NCBI RefSeq assembly: GCF_000003815.2 | Contig: NC_049981.1 | Coordinates: 12,433,625 to 12,493,624, forward strand | From: Branchiostoma floridae | Lineage: Eukaryota; Chordata; Leptocardii; Amphioxiformes; Branchiostomatidae | Length of the DNA stretch: 60,000 bases | Reading direction: 5' to 3' | Part shown: positions 50,526 through 60,000 of the stretch, one piece after another | How positions within the stretch are numbered: position 1 is the first letter of the stretch | How the letters are laid out: the number at the start of each line of letters is the position of its first letter | The notes under the pieces: generated by a model | The model's input: the letters and a program-made list of their open reading frames with translations, nothing else | Told to the model about the DNA's origin: nothing | Database searches by the model: none | Program-made: the position numbers and the translations under genes

Positions 50526-50870
50526 TGAGATTTGATTCATTCGTAGATAAAATTAGTTTTGATCCTATTCTTCTGAGTAATTGTATCTCGCACCATAGGC
50601 GGCAACAACCATCTTTATCAACAGAGGTAGCTTCATCACTTACGAATCGTTCAATGCGTAAATTCGAGATTCGATTGCTTCGTGGGAAAATTAGGTTTGA
50701 TCCTATTCTTCTGAGTAATTGTATCTCTCATCAGAGGCGGTAACAGCCATCTTTATCAACAAAGGTAGCTCCATCACTTACGAAAGATTCAATGCGTAAA
50801 TGATTGTTTCGTAGATAAAATCACTTTAAATGCCATTCTTCTGTGTAATTGCAATATGCATTGGAGGAAC
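50526..50870. repeat. Tandem repeat, period about 138 bp, 2.4 units
   Basis: GATCCTATTCTTCTGAGTAA occurs at 50561 and 50699, and a diverged ATTCTTCTGTGTAATTG at about 50835. AACA.CCATCTTTATCAACA and TCACTTACGAA recur between them. Confidence 0.75.
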
Positions 50871-51132
50871 AGCGAGTATGTTTCTCAACAACTAGAGGTT
50901 TAAACCTACACCACTTGCCTAAAGAACTATCCTTCACTCCAAAATCACGACAACAGATAGCCAGAACCCGAGATATCAAAACCGGATGTCATGCTGCAGC
51001 ACGCAACAAACAGACAGGGCACTCAAAATCTGATAATTTCAAGGTCTCAGAAAGCCCTACCCATATACCAAATATTGCAATCCATCTAGGCCTTTCTTAA
51101 GCCATTCTGTCTTACCACAAAACACAAACACG

Positions 51133-51184
<52 letters not shown>
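51133..51184. repeat. (CA)n microsatellite
   Basis: About 26 CA dinucleotides. The minus-strand frames rich in Val-Cys across it (51057-51245, 51112-51357) are artefacts of the repeat. Confidence 0.95.
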
Positions 51185-51188
<4 letters not shown>

Positions 51189-51779
51189 TACAAACACATG
51201 CATGCATACATACAAATGATACCGAAAACATAACCTTCTTGGCAAAGGTAGTTAAGAAAAATCGATATAGTACGAATTGATGCTTCAATGACTTCATTCG
51301 GCGAATGTATGACTGGCTGGCAGTAGATGTCAGATGTACTTTGGGATATTTGAACATGACAAAGTTCTATATTAGTACTGTGAGCTATGTTTCAAAAGGG
51401 ATCTACATCTTTTTGTCACAGCATAATAACCTTGGGGACATCTTTTTAGTGTCCCTGAAAGCTATTTCATGGTTCATATACCTGATGACATCATGGGATC
51501 TCCTTTATCGGTCCACTGAGCACAGTAATGCGATGTAAATCTGAATAGACACCGCCTGTGTTATGTGAACAACCGATGCCCACGCAGACACGGTGCGAGT
51601 AAGAAATGTAATCATCGAAGTTTAGGATAACTATATAATAAATAATGATTGAAAAGCTGAATAATTGCTGAAAAGCGTTAAACTTGAGTCAAGCTGACTG
51701 AACTTAAAGTTACAGAAGTAATGGTAGTCCCATAGTTTTTTGACGCTATAGGGGCACTGTTTCTTGCATATGGGTGGAG

Positions 51780-51965
51780 CCCCTCCCTCTTCTTCAACAC
51801 AGCCTTTTACCTCACTATCCGAACCATTTTACACCTAGGTGGGCCCGGAAGAGGAAAGTCATCTAAAGTGGCCCTCCTCAAGGACACAACATCAAGCCAG
51901 GAATGCCGGGGATTGAACCAGTGACTTTTCTATCCAGTCTCCGCTAGCCTAGCCACTGCTGAAAG
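51780..51965 (-). repeat. tRNA-derived SINE copy
   Basis: Shares the ACACCTAGGTGGG..GAAGAGGAAAG body. On the minus strand it has a B box within TGGTTCAATCCCC and an A-box-like region toward 51960. Confidence 0.6.
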
Positions 51966-52737
51966 AAACAACATTTTCAAATCCAATTATCGAATCAGAA
52001 TCGTAATCCAAATCAAGTCCAGTATCGTTCGAAGGTCAGATAACGTTTGAGGTCAGAGGTCATGCATATGGCAGCTGTAGTGGTAAACCGTGCCTTGCAG
52101 TTGGTTGTGGTCATAGTGTCAGTTTTCAGCTGTATATTCATATGCTGTACTCTACTCTAGCAGTACCATTTACTATTGGAAACTTTATCGATTGCTAATA
52201 TGACCATGTGTTACATCTTTCGCCACTGAGGTAATTAATCAAGCTGTTGATGACAGTACGCAGGATAATAGGTTATGACACGGTCATTAAATATTCATTG
52301 AAATGTCATGTAAGGACACGTATATAACAAATTGAATACAACACAAAAATGCTTCTCTTATTCACTCGACAGTGAATGTGCTTTTGAAACTTTGCAGACG
52401 ACCCACATCTACATAATACTTCATATGTACATATACAATAACCTTATTCTGTGAACTTATGTATTGGAATTGCAGTTATAGATCCCCTGTGTTATATTGG
52501 AGATCCTATGTCTCGATTCTGGTGATGTGGGAAACCGCGTCAGGGATTTTGAGTACTCGATAAAAGATGGGGGCAAGTGCCCCCTATTCAATAGATTTCT
52601 CGATGAATAAATCTGATCTCAGTGCTTAATTCTCTCACAATGGCGTGCCCAATGTGCGCTCACGTGGCTGTCTTGAATGTAACACTAGATTACTATTGAG
52701 ACCTCTACAGCACAGGTGTAATATGTATGTAAAGCCT

Positions 52738-52790
52738 TCTTTTAGTGTCGAGGATTCAAATCCTGGCCGAGTCATACCAAAGACAAAATT
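52738..52790 (+). repeat. SINE fragment (family of 9650-9810)
   Basis: GGATTCAAATCCTGGCCGAG followed by TCATACCAAAGAC. This is the tRNA T-arm plus the family tail word. Confidence 0.5.
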
Positions 52791-52974
52791 GTACTAATAA
52801 CATTAAAGCTCTTATGACAAATAGTACATATTAAAGGCAGTTGAAGACCCCACACCCCTTCGGCTGTAGTCCTCGACCAAAGTTATGGCACAAGGCACTG
52901 AATGTAGAAAAAGGAGATGGACACTAGTACTGTAAGCCCTATAGACCAAGCCCCATTGCAGCAATATATGTGGA

Positions 52975-53180
52975 TGTCCCTGTAGCTCAACTGGTGGCAA
53001 CGTCACGGTTGAATTTTGCTTCCAATTAGTTATTAACGGAGATCTAGAGACCGCGGTTCAATCCTGTGTAGGGCATTTCCTTTCGGGCAGCTTCTCGGGG
53101 GGAACGTAAAATCTGGCCCCGTGTTCAGGGAGGTACCGTAAACACGGCTAGCAACCCTGTACAAATATACCCTACTTCTA
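52975..53180 (+). repeat. tRNA-derived SINE, second family
   Basis: A-box-like TAGCTCAACTGGTGG and B box GCGGTTCAATCC, with partly complementary acceptor-like ends (CCCT / AGGG). The body follows (CCTTTCGGGCAGCTTCTCGG). The arm region between A and B boxes is longer than in a functional tRNA, so it is a SINE head and not a tRNA gene. Confidence 0.6.
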
Positions 53181-55174
53181 AAACAGCAAAGAGACTTGCT
53201 AGCCTATGTGCCACTAGTAGGCACTACAACGGTTACAACGAAAAAAATATGCAACTTTGATATTTAATATAGAAAAGTAGGATACCATATATGTCAACCT
53301 AGCCCTTTAGGTACATCTTGCGGGAATGTTGCTATTGATTAAATCTTCCCATGTAAGAAAATGCAAAACTTCAACTTCAAGGTCGATATTTTGGTACAAC
53401 ATGGCAATTCCATAGGTCACTAGCGGTCAGGGCAACTGCGTGTATTAGAAATTGCACTGAGTCTTGTTGTGATCATGTATTCTAGTCATGACTGTAAATA
53501 TACCTTACTGGTGGGAACTTTTCCTTTGAAGTTATGATGTGGATTTCCAGACTGCTAGACGGGCAGAAGGGACTAATGAAACGAGACTAAGCACTTCATA
53601 AATCCATACGGGATTACAGCATGGCAATGTTGTTGAAAGGTTTACAGCTGCAGAGTGATGCTGTGTACCGATGGGAAGGGAATTGGGGGAGGGGGGCCTA
53701 ATGACCTAACCATCTTTTTTCTCTATACCTTGTGTTATCTATAGTATACTATGGTACGTGTGCAAATAGAACAAAATTTAATGCAAACAAAAACAGTGCG
53801 ATGAAAACACATTTCTTAAATTATGGAGTCAAAGAGACATAGAACATGTACATCACCATGAATGTAATGGTCAATGAGGCTAAACGTACGTCATATAAAA
53901 TTTAATGTAAATTGGTTCTGAAAACGAAGAAAAATCGAAAACCCAAACTAGGTGATTTTCGCGATGTGATAATAGTGTTGATTTAGCTCAACAAAAACAA
54001 ACGGTTACATACAAAACATGTGTATGATGCGTTGTCGTTCAATTCGTCACCACACAAAAGCATACTGAGATGCAGTCCTAATTATCTTTCTCTCTTGTGT
54101 CATATAAGTAATAATAATCTGTTATCTATGAATAATTTATGAGTCTCCACGGGCTGTTCCATAAAACACGTGTCAAATTTACTTTGTATCGTTGGCAACG
54201 TAAGAGTGGTTTTGACCCAGCATGCATTGCTCAGGGTCTCGTCAGAATCGACCAGACACAGCTGTGTGTGGGGGTGCACGTCAGTTGGGCTGCTGTGCCA
54301 CAGGAAAAACACTCGGTATCCATCTGACCACGGAAAAGGAACTTGTGTAATCAAGCAGGACTACTGTTTTGGTATGTGTTTACGTCTGGACGTATATGTC
54401 TCTTTTTCTGCGATAGTTTTTTTTTTACTATGTACCGTTCTTCAGTATAGTGTCTGCACTGAAAGCGATGCGGTATTGGCTATGGCTGTAGGGTTGTATT
54501 TCTCTCAGTTAGAAAGACTTTTTGGACACGTTCTGGATAGCAAAGGAGTACAAAATATGGCAACGGGTACTGGATAGGGCAATGGTTGCTAGATAGAACT
54601 GCGAGCAAAGCATATCAGGCAATGAAGGGGGAAATATGGATGTATTCAGGGATATGGCATGCTACCTACCGAAGACATTGTCTCCGTAAATAAGTCAAAC
54701 TCCGGGTTTTGTCAGCGTGTGTAGCAAAATTATTCATCCTTTCAGCATGTCAACCTTGCGTAGGTTATCCCATGTGAGCGCGTTCACTGTAACGTTTCCT
54801 TTAAACATCACATGTATGCAATTCGTAGCTTATAAGACATGCTGTGTCTCCATGTGTAGTTAATAATGCACACGTTCTTGAATGACTTTCAATATGAAGT
54901 CGTCAATATCATGTTATGACAATTATTCTAACATGTCGAGTTTGCATGTGTGTGTCTATCAGTCTGACAAGAATGTTTTCCGTTTGTTACGTTGTCTTAA
55001 TATTTATTCTAACTGTAAAACCCATCAAAGGGCCTTATTGTTTGGTTTATTATGCTGTTAGCTCGTTCTAATACAAAGTTGCGATTGTTTTTAACACAGC
55101 GATTTTATAATTGCAAAGTCAAGACGTTTAACGTTGTATCGTAGGGACGTCCTTACCGAAACTTAGATATTCAT

Positions 55175-55335
55175 GTCTTCACCCAAATGAAGTGAGGAAA
55201 TTTGTGTTAAATGCTTTTTCTCAGGGGTAAAGTGTCAGAGCATATCAAGGGACTCGAACCCCAAACCCTTGGGCTTTGCCAAACACCCTTAGGCTAACAT
55301 TACGTTAGGCAAAGCGACGCCACACTTTATCCTAT
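55175..55335 (-). repeat. tRNA-derived SINE copy
   Basis: On the minus strand it has a head with A-box-like TAACGTAATGTTAGC and B box GGGGTTCGAGTCCC. The body matches the other minus-strand copies (TTCACCCAAATGAAGTGAGG). Confidence 0.6.
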
Positions 55336-55997
55336 AGGCTGCTATGCTTAAGAAGTAAATCAACCATGCATACATTTGTGAACGTTGTTAGCTATGGTCA
55401 CAAAAACTCCGACAATCAGTCGTATTTACATTACACGCTAGCATGTTTCCAAACGTTCACTCACCCCTATGTTACATACACACCACGTAGCAACGGTTGT
55501 TGTTTCTGTGAGAAGGACAATGTCAACGCGGTGAAATCTACAGTTAGTACAGAAGTATTGGATTTCATGGTTAATGGAAGGGGTAATTTGTCTTTCCATT
55601 ATTCCGAGTGAAATGATTTGAAAGGGTACTTCATTACTGTTGACGGTTTTGATGCTGGAAAGGATAACTATGTAATAAAGGTCGTTCTTTGTTCGCTAAA
55701 GCGTTTATATCAGCATCTAATCATGATAGTACAATAAGTAGCCAATAGTCTGATACGGTGTACGTGCAGATTACCATGTAATATTATTGGCAGGTCAACA
55801 CAATACATTGATCCTACTATATTGTAACCTTCAAAGTCAACTGTGACAATTTGATAGAATTTAATCTGACGCAAGATTAGCTGTGCCTTTATAGCAATTG
55901 TTTCTTATTTCCTGTTCCAGTGTACATCTTTCTAATGTATATTTAATTTTAGACTGGGCATGGTTTTCACAAACTTCTGTTAAACTTTTTTTTGCAG

Positions 55998-56439
55998 ATA
56001 ATTCAGTGGGTGAAAGGACAAACCAGCTGAATCCACTGATAGAAAAAATATAGGACAACCCTAAGTGACGTCACAGCAACATTCAAGATGGCGGAAAAAG
56101 GTGTCCACTTTTTCGACGAACCAATCGACCGACGCCATACGTGTCTCTTGGGAATTCCCGAGGATAGACTGGCCTTGAAACGTCATAGCCTTCCCGTCGT
56201 GCCACAGATTCGAATCTCCGAAAATACCCATGATTCCATATTTGATGACGATGATGATGGAGACGAGTGGTGGACTGACCAATCAGTGTCGTCGATGGAT
56301 GACCTGCTACATAAGTCAGTTCCAGAATACAAAGTTGTGGTCATGGGATCGGCAGCCGTCGGGAAAACGGCGCTAAGAGTAGAGTTTTGCACCACTGAAA
56401 TTATTCGGGAGTTTCTGGACGAGGATGACTCAATGATGC
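55998..56439 (+). CDS. RGK-like GTPase, first coding exon (5' UTR plus residues 1-117)
   Basis: The acceptor TTTTTTTGCAG at 55997 starts an exon whose ATG is at 56088 (AAGATGG context). The coding part is 352 nt and ends at a GTACGT donor in phase 1. It encodes an 80-residue N-terminal extension, including KRHSLPV (like the R-x-S-x-P motif before the G domain of Rad/Gem proteins) and an acidic DDDDDGDEWW stretch. The G domain then begins: EYKVVVMGSAAVGKTALRVEF. The P loop keeps G-x-x-x-x-G-K-T, but Ras Gly12 and Gly13 positions are Ala-Ala. Confidence 0.8.
56066..56073 (+). promoter_or_regulatory. CRE-like palindrome TGACGTCA
   Basis: Consensus CREB/ATF site 15 bp upstream of the GTPase start codon. 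If the exon is internal (acceptor at 55997), the site lies in 5' UTR. It could still act if a local promoter exists. Confidence 0.45.
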
Positions 56440-59400
56440 GTACGTATACTAATTTTTTCGTTTAAACCTCTTCCAACAAAATGAAATATGGATACATTAG
56501 CATCTTTTTGACCAAGGCACCACCGTCTGCGTGTGACTTATTAATAACTTTTCCCTGAATTGTTTGAGCAATTGTTCCTTGATTTAAATGGCAAGTTCGC
56601 ACATGTTCTGTACGTGTGTTCAGTTATTTTTTAACCTTCCAGGACACTTAGATTTCAGATTAAAGGTAACCTCTTTTGTCCAACATATTTACTCTCACGC
56701 TCGCATCAGTTTTGGGGTTACCAGAAGATGCCATCCATATAATCAAATCGGTAAAGCCTAAGTGGCACAGCGTGGCAAGGTCCGTCGTGGTCTATCAGAT
56801 AGAATGAAAACAGATTTGTGCAACTTCCGGACTACAAATGGGAAAAGTTAGATTAAGATAACCACGAAATCTTAATCAGTTTTAGATGAGAACCGATTGG
56901 CACATTAAGACTTAACCGATTGTTCTATCTCTAAAAGGAAATTCTTGACTGCGCGACACTTTATTCTATAATACAAATTCACTGGTAAACAGCTTTTAGA
57001 GGTCTGCCTTTGCATTTGGAGTTAAATTTCACCAAAATGAAATAAGAGTTCATGGTTACATTGTAATTCGGCAAACATATTTCGAAACACGCCAGCCTTA
57101 ACTTACAAAACTCTATTTATGACTGATGAACAATTTCCTCTGACGTTTCTTACATTATTCTCCTCAATATTCAAAGTCGTACATTATATCTCTACACACA
57201 ACATCCTGTAGTTGCTGTGGGTGAGCTGGGTCCCCCCCGTATCTTGTTTTTATCGAGGCCTTTTCGTGACCTCGGCTAAAAGGCTTTTCCGGACTAGATT
57301 TGAAATCTAGGGCGATGGATGTTTAACAGAGTTTTTACTGCTGCTGACGTCTCGTGGGAGTGATAAGTGCTGGGATAAGTACTCAGCGGTGCCGAGCTTC
57401 CGTGTGCCGCCACCTGGAGTGGTAATTCACGGCAGACACACGTCAACGTGACACATCACTCGCCCCATTCCGGAACGTGCAATATCGGACCGCATATTTG
57501 TCATAATGACCGCTAATAGCCTAGCTTTCAACAGACGAACTGAAATTCCGGCCCCTGAATGTTAATTGCGCTTTCACATTCCACACAAGTTATGCATCTC
57601 CCTTACTGGGCAAACTTTTCCTATCAGTTTATCACTGTTTCTACTAGGTGATTATGACTGCAAGCAGTTTTCACGCGATGGAACCGATACTTCTGCAACC
57701 TACAGGCTATGCAGCTGGTTTGATTGAATGGACAATGCGAGGCCGCATTGGCACACATGACAGATTTAGGCAATACTATGGCAATCATGAGTTACAGTAC
57801 ACTCAGCGCTAGTCTTCATGATGAATATTTCATGAACAACGGGAGCTCCAAGAAATATCTAGTTTCTTTTTGTTTATTGTTATTAATTGAAAATTTTAAA
57901 CTGCTGGGTAGCCCAGTTAAACTCTGACGAAGTATGCACAAAGAAATAGGTAAAACTTATTGAAAATTGTAACATAGTAACAAATTGTGTAGTAAACGTA
58001 AGTAGAATGGGTAACATAAATAAAACAGGTAACATATGTCTTTCTAATAATGTATTTCACTGATCTACTAATGACGAAATCTTAAACAAATATTGATTAT
58101 GATTGACCGATTGAGGAAATAAGGCTTTGATTAACATCCCATGTGCCCATTGATCATTTCCTGCCACATATTGACTAGCATATGGAAATTTATTACTGCG
58201 GAAACACAGGGAAAATGATAAAACAATCCCTACCCGTAATATAGTAGTAGCCTATTTTCCAATCACTTCCTAGTTTCTTCAGGTATCTAAAAACACCTCC
58301 GTACACCGAGGCAATGACTTCCTCATCTTCGATTTGCTAATAACAAAAGCATTTCACAACTGACCTTCAATGCAGTCGATTGAATACATCAATTTAGATA
58401 ATCTCAAAACAACATCGACATATACGCGATGCAGATGGATCAAATATGAGACAGATTAATACGAAATGCTTTCGAAATTTAAAGTTCGTACACCGACAAA
58501 AATAGTCATTCATAATTAGAACATCTACAAGTCACTATAATAAAAGCATATTCATTGAGTTGCTGCAAAATAACCGAATCGGACAATGGCTTGCCCCATG
58601 GAGTTAGCTGCCAAGGAATTATATATGTATAAATTGACATCTGAGGTTTCAAGTAACCAATGGATTTTGGTAAATAAGCTAATTGTACGTGTATAGTCAC
58701 TGGATCAGATTTTCTCTCATAAAGCTAAAATATGACTGTCTTAATCCCTAATAACTTAATACTTTAAGTATTCATGATACTTGGGATTACGAATTCCACG
58801 CTTCATTTCGCAAATGAGATCAACAGGCTATGAGGTTCCGTGGTCATCTGCAGCTTTAACGAGTTCCCAGAACAGCGAGGCTCCGGGTCATTGAATTCCC
58901 GGAACATGTCTCTCATATCATCAGGTTCATTACACATGAGATTGTCAAACCAGATCCAACATCAGAATCTCATTATCAGGTTGCATTGATTTTCTCCCTG
59001 TAATTAAGGCAGTAACCGAGTCGATATCAAATTACACACGCAGTGAATCACTCTGATTCATCTTTGTTCGTATAAAATATTTACTGACAATGTCATTAGA
59101 TGATCATTGAATTATCAAGACATTTTTGCTTGGAAATTACATCTAATAACTAGTAACAAAGTCTTTATGTAGCTTCCTTTTGGATATGGATTTGTATCGA
59201 TCTAAACATGTAGGTCCCCTTGAAGATAAAGAACAAATTTCAGCATGACATTCCTACGCATTTTTGACAGGGGGGGGGGGTAATTTCCAAATTAACTTCT
59301 TCCAAATAGAAAACGTATCATAACCAAAAGGGGCGTGGTAATGAGAAGTCGACCTCTGTAAGCTCTAGCTTAATATTAAAAAAAAGAATCAGTCTAGTGA

Positions 59401-59800
59401 TATAGAAGGGATCTTAGAAATGCAAAATGACGATATTAGTAGTCAGTTATGTTAATATTTAACCTTTACGGGATTGTTTTTGCTCGGATTTCCCTCTTCT
59501 TCTGCTCAAATAAGGTCAAAGACCTGGACCAAAAGGCTATCACCGTGGTTAATGGTAAAGTAGCAGACACCCCATGGTGTTCGATTGTATTAGGTAACAG
59601 GTGAAGGCACTGGTCATCATATAGACTAAATGAATGTTGATATTATACATTTGGTTGCAAATGTTACCTTTCTAGTTTTTATGTTACATTATCAAAATAA
59701 TCACAATATTCATGTCTACTTTCCAGTCGATATGAACGAGAGAACATTCAGCGTGGACGGGATGGAAACCACTCTGCATCTAACGGACACTTCCGGTCAC
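56088..59800 (+). CDS. RGK-like (Rad/Gem/Rem) small GTPase, 5' part of gene, cut by window end
   Basis: Coding exons 56088-56439 and 59727-59800, joined in phase (c then TC), give 141 residues. Family members are atypical Ras-related proteins that bind calcium-channel beta subunits and calmodulin and affect Rho signalling at the plasma membrane. Support comes from the long N-terminal extension with RHSLPV, the P loop GSAAVGKT, and an ERTFSVDG segment like the family's switch-I/beta2 region. The switch I position equivalent to Ras Thr35 is Met. G3 reads DTSGH, closer to canonical DxxGQ than the DxWE of vertebrate RGK proteins. The spacing from DED to DTSG equals that in Ras, so no exon is missing between these two. 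NKxD, SAK and the C-terminal tail lie beyond the window. A divergent Ras-like protein outside RGK is the main alternative. Confidence 0.7.
56440..59726 (+). other. Intron of the RGK-like GTPase gene
   Basis: 3.3 kb. No exon is needed between the flanking coding exons, because they align with Ras without a gap. The small ORFs at 57724-57927 and 58506-58700 have no support. A T-rich tract with G run (59271-59280) is present. Confidence 0.6.
59727..59800 (+). CDS. RGK-like GTPase, second coding exon (beta2-beta3, G3)
   Basis: 74 bp between TTTCCAG and GTGAGT. Encodes DMNERTFSVDGMETTL and then LTDTSGH, where the exon ends exactly in phase 0 after the switch II histidine. Confidence 0.8.
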
Positions 59801-60000
59801 GTGAGTATCATTCCGTCTTTCTCTGTTATCCGGACTCTCTTAATACTAAATCCGGCATAATGAGCTTACTTTTGATAAACGCATGGCTTCACGTAGATAT
59901 GGCTTACCGCAAAATACAGTAAAAGTGCAATAGGAAACGTGAAGAACTAGAAATGAATAGAGCTAATAATGTTACAATTGCATCTATTAGTATACTGCAT

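Noticed and set aside
51057-51357. Cys/Val-rich minus-strand frames
   Set aside because: Translation of the CA microsatellite.
52975-53060. Functional tRNA gene
   Set aside because: A and B boxes are present, but the spacing and arms do not fold into a proper cloverleaf and a SINE body follows directly.
54139-54577. Overlapping 62- and 135-codon plus-strand frames
   Set aside because: Some protein-like stretches, but two frames overlap and no splice or domain evidence separates a real one.

Overview
This is an intron-rich animal genomic window, most likely from a cephalochordate (amphioxus, Branchiostoma-like). The evidence is nine-exon and five-exon genes with clean GT-AG introns, a neuronal-type nicotinic receptor gene next to the edge of a paralogue, an immunoglobulin-superfamily receptor whose introns are all phase 1, an RGK-type GTPase, and many short nonautonomous elements and tRNA-derived SINEs. 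The species call is inference; no marker gene settles it. Genes were built by joining exons at splice sites and checking that reading phases agree, because most single ORFs here are too short to mean anything alone.

Layout. (1) 1-11.5 kb, minus strand: one exon (744-883) of a nicotinic acetylcholine receptor subunit whose later exons lie left of the window, then a complete second subunit gene (11467 down to 4546; 9 exons, 487 residues) from signal peptide to M4. The matching exon 2 in both genes is 140 bp with the same phases, so they look like tandem paralogues. (2) 11.5-16.5 kb: gene-free. It holds a LINE-like C-terminal relic, a small inverted-repeat element, and two apparently identical 479-bp copies of a TIR element 981 bp apart. 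(3) 16.56-22.66 kb, plus strand: a 378-residue type I membrane protein with signal peptide, two Ig domains, one membrane helix and a cytoplasmic tail. Its second intron carries a 3.1-kb tandem pair of TA-flanked TIR elements. The long unit contains five hairpins with changing, compensated stems around a constant 22-nt loop. A possible alternative last exon lies at 24001-24158. (4) 22.7-56 kb: no confident coding gene. It contains two piggyBac-type MITEs flanked by TTAA (one TTAA degenerate), other MITEs, a near-perfect 206-bp palindrome, 139-bp minisatellites, SINEs, and a TATA promoter with a spliced noncoding exon (about 30.88-31.03 kb). (5) 56-60 kb, plus strand: the first two coding exons of an RGK-like (Rad/Gem/Rem) GTPase that runs off the right edge. 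A strong acceptor just before its start codon suggests a distant noncoding first exon, possibly the one at 30.9 kb.

Functionally, a ligand-gated cation channel, a surface Ig receptor and an RGK GTPase (a family that regulates voltage-gated calcium channels and cytoskeleton) are neighbours, but nothing in the sequence links them in a pathway. The most unusual signal is the covarying hairpin array inside the intronic transposable element.
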